In this document: positions 48,901-60,318 of the stretch, in pieces
Position numbering within the stretch: the stretch's first letter is position 1
Layout of the letters: every line of letters begins with the position of its first letter
Assembly: GCA_036971475.1 (NCBI GenBank)
Contig: JBAIZL010000008.1
Span: 32,833,212-32,897,211, forward strand
From: Prosapia bicincta
Lineage: Eukaryota; Arthropoda; Insecta; Hemiptera; Cercopidae
Length of the DNA: 64,000 nt
Reading direction: 5' to 3'
Program-made: the position numbers and the translations under genes
Notes under the pieces: model-generated
What the model was told of the DNA's origin: nothing
The model's input: only the letters and a program-made list of their open reading frames with translations
The model's database searches: none

Positions 48901-49212
48901 TTTAACCTTCAACTCCTTCAACTTTACTGAAGAGTAGACAAATGTTTGCATTATTACCTTGCAAGGAGTTGTTCAGGTTATTTAACCTTCAACTTCACTG
49001 AAGAGTAGACAAATGTTTGCATTATTACCTTGCAAGGAGTTGTTCAGGTTATTTAACCTTCAACTTCACTGAAGAGTAGACAAATGTTTGCATTATTACC
49101 TTGCAAGGAGTTGTTCAGGTTATTTAACCTTCAAGTCCTTCAACTTTACTGAAGAGTAGACAAATGTTTGCATTATTAACTTGCAAGGAGTTGTTCAGGT
49201 TATTTAACCTTT
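33922..49212. repeat. 71/80-bp satellite array, about 200 copies
   Basis: The unit starts at TTCAGGTTATTTAACC and ends CCTTGCAAGGAGTTG. Short units are 71 bp (TAGAC context spaced 71 bp near 33951 and 34022). Long units carry nine more bases (TCCTTCAAC) and are 80 bp. Each unit holds two palindromes, GGTTA-TT-TAACC and CCTTGCAAGG. Rare variants recur ~4.57 kb apart: GCAATATTGC at 35691 and 40258, AACTGTACTG at 36694 and 41261. This shows a block duplication of about 60 units. No ORFs. The last units fade at ~49190-49212. Confidence 0.97.
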
Positions 49213-52200
49213 CAAAAAGTTCATTTAAGGAGGTAATTTAACAAAGAAATCCTAACAAGAAAACCTTTCCAAAAAAAGGTGATTGACTTAGTTCATATAA
49301 TCATTCCATGGAGTTGTTCAATAACAACTGTCAAACAAGCACTGCTATAAATAAAAAAGAATTGAATATTCAGCACCGATGTCATTATACATTTTGGTAA
49401 ACAAATCTAACTTTGTTTGGTCTGCTTTTAGTAAAATTTATTGCTTGTGTATTCAGGTTTAAAAGGTCATTCATGTCGTTATATTTTTCTGCTGCCAGTA
49501 TCTCAGTATAATACAATGAGTCTAAAGAGAGTGAAATGTTTCTGAATGAAGACATTTTAATTCCTGATTTTAGTAGTCTGCTATCGATTATCCACTATCA
49601 TTATATACCCTAAAACTTCTCCCCATTTTATTTTGTTGTTTGTCGTAACTTATCCATAATCCTAAATAATCTTTTCCACATGTTTCTCCGTCAGTCTCAA
49701 AATAATAAATTTTGAATCATCTGATTTTTTTTACTTACAAATCTAACAGCGGATTTAATTTGTGGTCATCTTTTACCTAATCTAGCTGAATTGGAAATGC
49801 TTTGATTATTAAGTTTGTTGTTAATGATTAAATGTATGTTGTCTGTCCTTTTATTAATAGTGTTATTGGGGAGTGGAAATTTTAGAAGCTGATTAGCAAC
49901 ATCCTTAATGAGACACACAATATCAAGAGCACAGTGGTACAATATATTACAATAAAAATATTGAAAAGAACCCCAATACCACAAAAATAATCAAAAATAA
50001 CAAATAAGACAAGTTACTTAAGATTAAAAACTTATGTACATTTCGATGACCATGTCATCATCATCAGAGGGTCTAGTTACAAAACACAATCTAGCACACA
50101 AGAAGTTACAAACTAGAATGATACCAATCGTTCTCCGCGGTCTCTATATATAGGCGTGAGGTAAGCTCCGCCCCCTCTTTTTTTATTGTAATCCTTAATG
50201 AGCATGATTTTATTACATCAACAACAGTGGGTAATATTAACTCTTCTACAGTTGTAAGAGGCTTCTTTTCATATTAGACAACACTGTATCCCACTTTATA
50301 TAAAGCATTACCATTATCTTGAAAATGTTTATAAAATTCAGATGTTTGTCTGCTGCTGTTAATTTCCTTGAAAAAAATCCTTGATTTTCAATTGTAATTG
50401 AATTAAGCGTTGCCAAATATGGTTTAAGTTAACTTGGGATTCAGTATATAAAACCTTGATACAAAGTAAATATTAAATCATGTTTTTTTACAGAACTAAA
50501 ACCGTAGAGTAAATATCTATCTTTTATGATGATATTTACATTTATATAATCATATTGGCTCATCTAGCTGTGTCTGCTTCAGTTTACATGGAATTACCAA
50601 CTGTTTCAAAAGTACTCGGTGCTTCCGTACATTTTACAAAAATCAAATCTCTATTAGTTCACTCTTCCCAGGAAGCTACTTCTAGGAAACAGGTTCACTG
50701 ATTGTATTCAGCACAAGTGTTGTTCACTTCCCCATTAGATCTGCTGTCGTTTTGTGTAGGTCACTATATATTATAAGTAGAATGTGATTAAATGTTATTT
50801 GGTTGATGTGTTATTTTTCGTTAAATATTTAACATCAATAATTACTAACATCCTAATTATGTTGACACAGAATGTTATATTCTGTAAGGATTCAAGGATT
50901 TATATACATATATTGAGTACACTAATCTTCTGCCTTTCGTTTTTGTGTCATTTATTCTGTAGTCAACATGTTTCAGATGTACAAATATCAGAACTAATAA
51001 CATCTCCATTGACAACTTTAATATCATTTTTTCAACTCCTTCTATTAGTTCACACTCTTTATATTTATATCTTGTTCAGATTTTCAATCATTAATAAAAT
51101 AATTTTTATTCATCCACTCAAGTTCAAATACAGTTTTTTAAACTTGTAGTAGTGACACTTGATGTTATAGTTTGTTTAATGTTAAGTCATTAATTTAATG
51201 AATTAAATTTTAGTTTTATATGCAGAAAAACTTTTCACAAAATGGGCAAAGTATGCAATATAGTTATTTCATACCATTTGGCTTAACGCAAGTGACAACA
51301 TATGATTTCATGAAACAACTGATTTTATGTTAAGGGTTATGTGGTATAACAACTGTTTAAATGGATAGGTTATGTCATTTTATTTATATTAACTACTCTT
51401 ATTTAATAAAAAGTAACTAGAATTTTTTTTAAAATTTGCTAACCTAAATAAGAATTGACTTTAAAAATTGTTTGTTTATATTGCTTGTTGAGACTTTATG
51501 TATATGATTTGAGCTTATTTTAAAGCCCCACCATTTATTCTAATTAATGTAAATCTTTTTCTGTATTTCCTTTTTTCATATTTGTCCACAATTAAGTTTG
51601 TATGTTTATCTCAGTGTTATTATTCTGGCTAATTTATTTAATTACATTTTCTTTCTTGTATTTGAAATAATACTATATCCCTATGATTGTATTTTATAAA
51701 AAGTATTTTAATCGACAAACCAATTTTTTTTTTTTAATTTTAAATATGCATGTTTATTATTAAAGAAATTGAGACAGTTAGTATAGGTGTTGACACGTAG
51801 GCTGGCACTTGGACCAGATGCGGACCTATAGGTGGGAGATGGGTGGAAATTAGGCAAAGACCATTTAGCGAGCATTTCTCCGGATATAGACATACATCAC
51901 ATATAGCATTTTGTATTTCATCTTCTAGAGCACAGTTGACGATATTGGTAGACAAGTTTTTTTATCTAGGCTAGTATGGACAATCAGTCAAGTGCTAGCT
52001 TACACGGCTATACACATTTACCTTAGTCCTTATTGCCCAATAGGTAGCTTAACGTTATGTGAAACCAAGCTTTGCTCAAATAGCTTTAAAAACATTATTT
52101 CTCATTGACATGTGTGTTTTGTGCACCTTTCCCTTTTCCCCCTTTTCTTTTGTGTGTTGTGTAATATTTATGTTTCCGCCGCATAACTTTATATTTTAGA

Positions 52201-52302
52201 AAATCTTTTCTGTAAAAACCTTATTCTATTTCTTTAAACTAATTTTACAACAAAAACGTCTAAAGAAATATTTCTGCAAAATTTCCTTAATTACATTTCT
52301 AG
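49213..52302. other. Last MED23 intron, 3' part
   Basis: AT-rich intron without a recognisable gene. A PLE-like tail lies at ~49960-50175 in minus sense. It contains GGGGGCGGAGCTTACCTCAC, a sequence style common in PLE leaders, and the ribozyme-like segment at 50026-50078. Overlapping minus ORFs at 51708-51955 are unrecognised. Confidence 0.5.
50026..50078 (-). ncRNA. Hammerhead ribozyme-like, canonical CUGAUGA core
   Basis: In minus sense: exact core CUGAUGA (50061-50067) plus a U, stem II GAUGAC-AUG-GUCAUC (six perfect pairs), GAA, the perfect eight-base palindrome AUGUACAU, unpaired A, and a stem I that pairs UAGA..CU with AG..UUUA around a 2x2 internal loop. This is the best match in the window to a PLE-type minimal hammerhead. 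The PLE body belonging to it is not present. Confidence 0.6.
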
Positions 52303-52465
52303 ATACCATATCAAATACATGTTTGTTGGCGACACCATGAAGAGTGAGGTAGAAGGTATTATAAGAAGACTCAGACCTGCCCTCCAAATGCGACTTCGTT
52401 TCATAGCTCATCTCAATATTGAAGAAATCAATGAAGCCAGAGAAACACCTCAAACTCAAAGATGA
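52303..52465 (+). CDS. MED23: MED23 terminal exon
   Basis: Acceptor ATTTCTAG precedes 52303. The first base completes a Leu codon. The exon reads YHIKYMFVGDTMKSEVEGII, RRLRPALQMRLRFIAHLNIE and EETPQTQ-type residues to TGA at 52463-52465. YHIKYMF and RPAL..RLRFI.H match the MED23 C-terminus. The protein ends soon after this block, with a shorter tail than in vertebrates. The reading frame is continuous with all five preceding exons. Confidence 0.93.
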
Positions 52466-53021
52466 TTCAGTCAGTTTTGGACAAAGGAAAAAATCTTCCT
52501 ATTACCAGCTTCTTTAGACTAGCAAAGTGGTTCGTATTTGTGGTTTCCAAAAGTCATTATTGACTTTATAGTACAACCAATTTATATACGTCTGGTCAAG
52601 TATTTAAGATTGATTGTATTTAGCTGTATAAATGGAATTGGCCTTCTTATATGGGATCTAAAGTGACTAATCAGGCAAATATTTGGCTCTGAGAATTATA
52701 AAATGACAAGATTATTGTCTTTTATATTCAAATATATATATATTGTTGTAAATAAACAGTTTAGGCTAACTATAATTTAAAATAATGTCAAAGTAGATGT
52801 ATTTTTTATATAATAAATCAAAATTTTTCTCCCATCAAACTATAAGATACAATTACTTGCCTCTAAATTGTATTATAGCAGCATACTTCATATAAGAAAT
52901 TATAAGTAGTAGGAGAGGTGCATTGGTGGTGAGAGTGTAGAAGGAATTGCCAAGTCATGAGTATATCTTCTTACAGACACTCAACTTATTTAATAAAAGT
53001 TCACAAATTGTTTTGAAAATA
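52466..53021 (+). other. MED23 3' UTR and flank
   Basis: Sequence following the stop codon. Candidate poly(A) signals are AATAAA at 52751-52756 and 52813-52818. The exact transcript end cannot be fixed from sequence alone. Confidence 0.5.
52751..52756 (+). promoter_or_regulatory. Candidate MED23 poly(A) signal
   Basis: AATAAA about 285 bases after the MED23 stop. A second AATAAA lies at 52813-52818. Confidence 0.4.
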
Positions 53022-54117
53022 CAGTCGAACCTCTATATAAAGAACCTCCAGATAACGAATTTTTATCTTGTTCCATGACATTTTAGAAGTTATACTGCTT
53101 ATTTACCTCTATGTAACGAATTTCGGACCTCTCAATAACGAAGTTTTTTTTTCCATTTCAACCAAAGAAATGTAGTGTTGTATAGTTTTTTTTTAGTTTG
53201 AACCATTTAACGCGGCAGAATATCCGGTAAAAATATCGATCATAAAAATTAACCAAGCTTTCTGAACTAACGCAAGAATAAACGATAACTGTCCTAGTAG
53301 AGTTAGTAAACCAACTGGAGGTAGGAACACACTATTGTAAATATGAGTCATTGATAAAATGCTTGGGCGCCCGAAAACCTAATGTGTCAACATAAGGTTG
53401 TAGTAAACAAATGTCAGCTAATCTCGGCTATAAATAGTCTCGGATGTGACATATGTATTATCTATGAATGCGTTTACATTATCGATCTCTATGGCTTTGT
53501 GGAACACGTGGCACAAATGTTGCTAGCTCAGTTACTTATTTTTATTCGTGCCGTAAAGTGCAACAAAAAATTACTAACTTTTTCAAGTAAAATTTTGAAA
53601 ACTAGAAACGATTTAAAAAGTACCTATACGAACCAGTTTATGTTGTTTGAAATTGAATTATGTATATAAAAATACTGATAGATTGTGTGTATTCAAATAA
53701 AATCAGTATAGGCAGTTAATAAATGTAATACGGTTAATCAATAATACAGTTACTAAATTACGGCCTACTGAGTTTGCTTCGATTAAATTCCACTACGTTC
53801 AAGTCATGAACGCTTCCTGAAAATAAATTGGTGAGTGTACTTATTTACCAGTAAATTTTCATAAGCATTAGATAACTTATCATAATAGCCTATTATTAAA
53901 TTGAGACTTTATAAAACATTATCCTATATTAACATTGGCCTATTACACTAACTACGCTCGCGATATTATACTGTATCCCTTTTATTACTGCAGGTAGTGC
54001 GATATGCGTAAGATGGGGTGGGAGCATTCTTTACAACACAACCTCTCAATAACGAATACCTCTCTACAACGATTTTTTTCTCTGGATAATCGACTTCGTT
54101 ATACAGAGATTCGACTG
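53022..54117. mobile_element. pogo/Tigger-like DNA transposon, non-autonomous
   Basis: The left end CAGTCGAACCTCTATATAA and the right end TTATACAGAGATTCGACTG are inverted repeats flanked by TA on both sides (53020-53021 and 54118-54119), the Tc1/mariner-superfamily target. Subterminal copies of CCTCTNNNTAACGAA occur several times at both ends and are likely transposase-binding sites. No transposase motif was recognised in the interior (a 95-codon plus ORF at 53382-53669 looks fortuitous). Confidence 0.85.
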
Positions 54118-54582
54118 TAGTTTAAAAATGAAATTTTGCCGATCTCTAATATAAATTGTTATAAAGAATAAAATTATGACTAGTCAGTTTGTTTTGACTT
54201 ATAGATAATTGAAAATTTGTCAATGTAAGGTAAGAATTCAAAGTATATCTTTTTTCTGAAAAAGAATTTAGTTTAGAATTATAGTCTGTAGGTATACATT
54301 ATGTGTATAAGAGAAATATATCTACAGTCTAGTTTGACAAGGTTCTAACTGAACGTGATTACATTTTGAGAAAAATGCATTTAAAGTTGTAATAACCTGT
54401 AGCATATTCATTTATAAACTTATCATTATGATTTTTTTATACAATATTATACTTCCAAGGGACTTTGCATTTGCATTGTTTGTTATGGGAGTGGAACCTT
54501 AGGGTTTTAATTCAGTCAACAATTAAAATGCAGTTAGAACCTTGTCATACTGAAACTATAATTTTCAGTGGCAAAAAGTTTT

Positions 54583-54952
54583 AACTGCACTTAGAACTTT
54601 GCCAAACCAAAGTTTTATTGCTCCAACAAACAGGGCTTATGGTGATGAGAGTGTAACTGCACTTAGAACTTTTCCAAACCAAAGTTTTATTGGTTCAACA
54701 AACAGCGCTTATGGTGATGAGAGTGTAACTGCACTTAGAACTTTGTCAAACCAAAGTTTTATTGGTCCAACAAACAGGGCTTATGGTGATGAGAGTGTAA
54801 CTGCACTTAGAACTTTGTCAAACCAAAGTTTTATTGGTCCAACAAACAGGGCTTATGGTGATGAGAGTGTAACTGCAATTAGAACTTTGTCAAACCAAAG
54901 TTTTATTGGTCAACAAACAGGGCTTATGGTGATGAGAGTGTAACTGCAATTA
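54583..54952 (+). repeat. 72-bp tandem repeat, about five copies
   Basis: The unit holds ACTGCACTTAGAACTTTGTC and AAACCAAAGTTTTATTGGTC, then GGCTTATGGTGATGAGAGTG. 72 is divisible by three, giving a fortuitous plus ORF with a 24-residue repeat. Each unit contains CTTAGAACTTTGTCAAACC, a variant of the terminal repeat of the surrounding element. Confidence 0.9.
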
Positions 54953-55079
54953 AGTAAGTTAATCATTCATTCTTTTAAAACATGAACGGCAGTAAAATGC
55001 TATTACAAGTGCAACAGTTTAGTGTAGTAGTCCCTGACTCCCAGTGGCATGAATACAAGAGAATCTTTAATGTCTTTTT

Positions 55080-56400
55080 TCTTAGCTTCTGGAAATCCCA
55101 CAGAATATTTTTGTTGCTTTGGTTTTTACATCAAAAACACTCCCACTGCAGTGCTGTGAAACTTTCTCTTCTCGTCTTGGAGTTCCTAATAATTTTATAC
55201 TTGCTGCATTAACAGGCTCGTAGTCATCATGGTTAACTTTGTAAAAAACTGTGGCAAATACTTGTGTAAACTTCCAGTGTGCTACTTGAGTGAAAGGCAC
55301 ACATTTGTAATTCAGAAATTTGGCTGTTCGTCCAAAGTCTTTGAAGTCATTTTTCTTCATTTGCACTACACCGTATAGGTTGTGTCAATGTACATTCTTC
55401 ACAAAACCTAAAGAAGAATAAAAATCAGTTTTGTTCATTGACTTTTCAATTGAGCTAAAGACATGGTTCACTTCCTGAACACAGGAATGTCCAAAACTGC
55501 ATAAGAGATGTGTGAATTGCTGTTTTGTGGAACACAGGAGTTGGATTAGGTAATTAATTCCGTAATCTCATTTTTCTTCAACTACTGCATCTAAAATTCT
55601 TCTAAAAAAACTTGCAATGTCGTTCCCTGCACATCCCGCCATTGTCTCATTCCATTCCTCACAATATACTTTTTTGGTTAAAGTGAAGTAGGCTGTCAAG
55701 TTAAATATTCAACTTCCTCTTATAAAATAAGCTGCTGATATCAGCGTGGGGACATGTTATCACATTTAGTATATCAGATAAAAGGACTGGAAGGTCTATA
55801 TTTTCTTTTTTGTTTTATCTATGATGACGCATTTGGTTCTTACAAAGAATATGGTTCTCATAACTGTCATTTTGCTCATCACTCAAGGTTTCAGTGTTTT
55901 TCGCTACCTCATAAGCTTCATACACATTGCATCTATCGCTTTTTAGCAAATGAAACCCTAAATTAAATTCTGTTCTGAAAATCTGGTAGTATATCGATTT
56001 TTTTATTGGTGTTTTGTCTTCATTTTGACAATTTCCAACGTAAAGCTCGTACATCTTTGTGATGTTCAAGTGACAATATACTAATGTTTGCTCGACAGTA
56101 GTGGGATTCTACTGTTAGAAATGATTGTATGTAAAGTCTTGCAAAATGACATCAGCCTCTGGGTTTCTATGGCTATTGCACTTTTTTCCCGTTTGGTCTA
56201 TAGTAGGTGTATTTGTACTGACATTCTTTGTTTTATGTGCAGTGTACATTGGTTTTTGTGATACATCAAGAATGGACAAATATAAGGTTTTGCACACCTG
56301 GACCTTTTCGCCGTTAACGTTAAAGAAGTAAAGAAGAGAATACTTCCTCCGAAAGTCAGTTTTCTTTGCATTTTGATTTTCAATATCTTCTCCTTCATCA
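55080..56400 (-). pseudogene. Degraded transposon-encoded gene, unnamed arthropod type
   Basis: Reading the minus strand from 56400 down, broken pieces line up as one protein: FRRKYSLLYFFNVNGEKVQV, CKTLYLSILDVSQKP, KMYELYVGNCQ with YYQIFRTEFNLGFHLLKSD (56069-55815), WNETMAGCAGNDIASFF and FGHSCVQEVNHVFSSIEKSM (~55700-55450), and FNYKC-type residues in 55366-55082. The order MY.LY...C, then Y..IF..EFNL.FH..K.D.C, then GHS....D..... resembles a transposon-encoded protein seen widely in arthropod genomes. I know no standard name for it. Several stops and frameshifts make it inactive. It is probably the transposase or an accessory protein of the enclosing TIR element. Confidence 0.6.
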
Positions 56401-56647
56401 TTGCTTAATTCTCTTCATCATCTTGAATATGCCTTCTTTTAGGTAGTTTTGTTAAAGCACGACTAGTCGTATTTAAGATGAAGTGCCTCTTTCCTGTTGC
56501 ATTTCTGAGAGAGTAAAATGAGATGTGAATGTCAAATCTTTCAAAAGTAGTAATTTTTTTCTACTTTCGACATTTGTATCTTAAGTTATTAATGTAAGAG
56601 TCATATACTATATATAACTCAATGCTAGTTAGAATCTTGTCAAACTA

Positions 56648-57426
56648 AGGCCACGATATTTCAAGAAACGTATTGTTGTCATTAATGCACATACTTAAAC
56701 CAAAATTGTCAATATCTACCACATTGTACAATTTTTAGGGGTATTAAATTCTATTCCTGATTTTATTGTTGATTTTTAAAAACTATTATTGTCAATAATA
56801 AAGAAGTATCTGAAAAGGTTTGTTTGCAGTTGTTTTTTACATGGTTTAGTTGTTTCCCTGTTGTAATATTTCATTTTATGTTATTATTTCCATTGATAAT
56901 AAAAAAATTCTCACTTCTAAAACACATTTTTAATTACCTTAAAGTTTGTGTAACTTCATTCCTCACGTTCTTTTTTTTAATTAAATATCCATTGTCAATA
57001 TCTCTTTACATTGGCTTATAGAAACTTTCCTTCCACATGTGGTGAATATTTCCTTTCACAGTTTTTCTCCATATGATGAATTAAACATTGCAGTGGCATT
57101 AAAAACATAAATTGATAAATCAGAGCCTACGCGAATTTCATTAATAAAAAGCTGATTGAAGATTGGTGATTGGAGAGCAGCAGGGTCAAAATTTTTAGCA
57201 GACCAAATATTCCTCCACTCCACTCGTGTGCTACTGCACATTTAAAACTCAAAGTTATTGCTATGCCTTATGACGTTACACAGTAAAATTTTTATAATTG
57301 TTAGCAATTTTTATTTGTTGATTAAATACATGTTTATGGTTTTCTTAGTTGAATTTTGCATACTCATTTGTCTCAGAATTTTGTAGGTCCCAGTTGTCAG
57401 CGTACAATTTTGTAAACATAAATTTC
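56648..57426. other. Intergenic, nothing recognised
   Basis: AT-rich sequence. A 61-codon minus ORF at 57056-57241 (NIWSAKNFDPAALQSPIFNQ) matches nothing I know and lies outside the piggyBac remnant. Confidence 0.4.
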
Positions 57427-58440
57427 TTAACACTTTGAGCTCTGGCCCAGGTTCCATGATAGAATGCTGGAGGTTTTTGGGTGTTTTATAAAAATCATAG
57501 CAAACTTATAAAAATGAATCTTACATGGCTGGATTGACTTAATTTCTTCTTTATTTTGATATATAATACAATTACTTTATATATTTATAATAACATTTTA
57601 TAACTGTCATTTCTGAAAAAAAAATTAAAATAAAACAAAATTGCAAATAACTGTTTATATACGTAGACAAAAGTTACTTATACACTAAAATTTGTGTGTG
57701 TGTGCTATAAACCTTGAAACATGGTTCTTTGCATCCATGGATCATGACACTCACAACACCAGAATGATTTGTCCTTCCTCTTGGATTTCCCACTCTCTTT
57801 TGACCCCTTTGTAGAACACACTTTACACAGTCTTTGTATTTTATTTTTTCCTGGTGGTATTGGCGCATTTTTTCTTAAAAAATGCTTGCCAGGCTGACTA
57901 AGTGATAGGCCACTTACCCTCGGTCGAGGATTTTCTTGTTCTGTCAATCCCCTTTGCACAAAGCACTTTTATGAACTCAGTAGTTACTCTCTATTCAAGC
58001 ATGCTTGTTTTATATCAGTTGGGATTCTTTTACTATTTTTCATACAAGTACCAACTAGTCCTATATTCTTTACCTCTAATACAGCAGTTAGCTCAGGACT
58101 TGTATAAAATCTGTCAGTAAATAGAATGCACCCACTATGTGACCAGGTCCCCAACATTCGCATTATAAGATTTACGTTTGTTATGCTTTCGCCACAATAA
58201 ACTTGAAAAGATCACACATCTTGAAGTTGATTCGGTTAGCATAAATAATTTTATGCCATATTTACTTGACTTTTGTGGCATGTATTGTTTGAAATACAGC
58301 TTTCCACGATATTTACACATACCAGCATCAATTGTAATGTTTTTTGCCGGCAGGAATGCTTTTTCAAAACACATACGCAAGGTTTCTAATAAAGGCCATT
58401 CTTTATGAAAAGTACATCTTTACAGCTCAAATAAATATTT
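57427..58440 (-). pseudogene. piggyBac transposase, C-terminal fragment
   Basis: The minus frame reads EWPLLETLRMCFEKAFLPAK, then NITIDAGMCKYRGKLYFKQY and MPQKSSKYGIKLFML (58380-58180). This is the piggyBac catalytic region, with the Asp of IDAGM. It continues with LFTDRFYTSPELTAVLEVKN, GLVGTCMKNSKRIP, then stops, and the Cys-rich end CKVCSTKG..., WCCECHDPW and, in another frame, KEPCFKVYSTHTQ. TTAA followed by CACTTTGAGCTCTGG at 57427 resembles a piggyBac target site and terminal repeat. The N-terminal part and the other terminus are not found. Several stops and frameshifts make it non-functional. Confidence 0.85.
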
Positions 58441-59071
58441 TGTGTGATTGTGACAATTCACTTACAGTATCATGGATAATTTGTTTTGTAAATAATTTCT
58501 AACATTTTTAATGACTTTTATCTTGCTTTTTCAGTTTATGTTACCTACTCTATGAAAATTTTGTCAGTTATTTAATTACTAATTTTGTTGCCTGCAAAAA
58601 TTCCTTTCTTAATTTAAGCGTCACTTAACAGGTTTACTGCTAAATACCCTGTTTTTTTTGTACATTTAAAGTCCTGAACTAGGTCATTAGTTCACTGGAG
58701 ACACAGTTTTCAAATATAGAATTGTCTCCTTCCTTATTTTATAATGCAGGGGTTAAAAGGGTAATAACTAAAATAAGCAAAAACTATTTATGAAGAAAAA
58801 ATTCCTGTTACATATTTCGTATCAGCATAGAAAGTTACATAAAAACAAAATGTGCTAGAAAGTGTGTATACAAGTGAAATCTAACCCATTAAGGGTCTAA
58901 TTAGGTGCATGCCTCAGCAATATAGTTCACATCACTTAAGTTGTATTTTAACTTATTTAGTTTTTTATTATTATTTGTAGTAATTATTAGTAAAACCAAC
59001 AAAATGTTACTGACAGTTTGAAGTTTGCCTTAGCTTATGTGCTCCCAGTAACATTGTTCAATTTAAAAGTA
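58441..59071. other. Intergenic, nothing recognised
   Basis: AT-rich sequence between the piggyBac fragment and the next TIR element. It may include unrecognisable piggyBac remains. Confidence 0.4.
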
Positions 59072-59262
59072 CAGTAAAAGCTCAGTCGGCATGTTGGTGG
59101 TTATTGAAAATTTCCGGATAATAGAATTTAAGCTACATAGCCTGTATACAGTATGTACTGTGCATAATGTTATGATACCTATCAAGGAAAATTAAATGTG
59201 CTCTTGCAATCTTACCTTCCATAATTTTTTGCATCCAATTACTGTGTTTCTGTATGTATTAA

Positions 59263-60318
59263 CCCATTCACTACCAGATTTATCAAAAAAATGTGACCCC
59301 CAGTACTGAATATATTTTTGATTTTTATAGTTTGAATTGATTAGCATGCCAAAAATGAATTATTAACACTCAACTCTTTCTTCAACCTGATTTGTTACAG
59401 TAATGAACAAACATATTTACACACGTTTTACAATATTTACACCAATTTAATTAAATTTTAATAGTTTGTCTGGGTATGATAAATCTCAAAACAGTCTTCC
59501 AAATGTAGTGGAACTTTTACATTTTTTGCTCTGGTGTACAGTTTCTTTCCTTTTCCCCTGTTTTGTTCAGACTTTACATTATCTTGAAGGCCTAGCTTTT
59601 GATGTTGATGGAATTTTTTCAATAAAGTGGCTCCAATATTTCCCTTGTGGGCGTAGAGGCAAATCTGTGGAAATGGATGGTCGTCCAGAGTTTGACCTGT
59701 TTGGTACCTGTGCGGACTGTAGGAGTTGTTCTGCTAAGTTTAGCCTGAATTGTGTAAAGGTTTTCAATATTATATCTAAAACAGGCCAAATCTTTATAAG
59801 TTTATCTGTGGAATTAGAAGATGAAAAAAGTTAATATTTACTTATTATATGAAATAATACTAGACACACAACTCAGTGTTATTGTATTTTCATTGCCGTC
59901 ATTACTACTTTCAGAAGAAACCCTATCATATCACTTTCATTAAGCCTACAGTCAATATTTTTCATTACTTCTTCATCACTGTCAAATAATACAGCATTTA
60001 TGAACTCTGTAAATTCTTCTGAATCAGGAAATACCTGTTCACAATTAGCAATTATAAAATGTAAACTGAACAACGAAATTAACCTAAGAATGCGCGTGCA
60101 AACACTTCTAAATAAGAATGTAAAAAGAACTAAAATAGAAGTTATATTTACGGGAACCCCAAACAAATAGTGTAGAAAAACAGCTATGCATAACTAGACA
60201 CAAACGCTGTTATAATACAAGAAAACCTAAAAACTACAGGATGGGCACTGCACGTCCTTGGTATTTACGACGCTCAAACAATGATGATGGGCAAATTCCG
60301 TCTTTGGTAGTGAATAGG
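59263..60318 (-). mobile_element. piggyBac element with TTAA target duplication
   Basis: Termini CCCATTCACTACCA (59263) and TGGTAGTGAATAGG (to 60318) are inverted repeats, each flanked by TTAA (59259-59262 and 60319-60322), the piggyBac hallmark. It sits inside the 59072-60786 element and so inserted later. At ~1.06 kb it has lost most of the transposase. Confidence 0.9.
59475..59770 (-). pseudogene. piggyBac transposase C-terminus (PGBD4-like)
   Basis: Minus strand: KTFTQFRLNLAEQLLQSAQV, SGRPSISTDLPLRPQGKYWS, HFIEKIPSTSKARPSR, then shifted frames GKRKETVHQSKKCK and VPLHLEDCFEIYHTQTNY before TAA. The GRPS..PLR.....HF and CFEIYHTQ.NY patterns are those of PGBD4-type piggyBac C-termini. Frameshifts and stops interrupt it, and the catalytic part is missing. 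Residues around 59879-60166 (DSEEFTEFINAVLFDSDEEV) may derive from the acidic N-terminus after an internal deletion. Confidence 0.8.

Larger units (their letters stand above)
54330..56647. mobile_element. TIR DNA transposon of unassigned family
   Basis: TAGTTTGACAAGGTTCTAACT at 54330 is inverted at the right end as AGTTAGAATCTTGTCAAACTA (to 56647). Another inverted copy lies near 54531. Between the ends are a 72-bp tandem repeat carrying the same motif (54583-54952) and a degraded minus-strand gene (55080-56400). No clear target-site duplication is seen, so the exact borders are tentative. Confidence 0.6.

Noticed and set aside
21968..49212. Regular repeat arrays resembling CRISPR
   Set aside because: Units are directly contiguous with no unique spacers, and the genome is animal.
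51708..51955. Two overlapping minus ORFs near the last MED23 exon
   Set aside because: Short, overlapping, without motifs. No evidence that either is translated.
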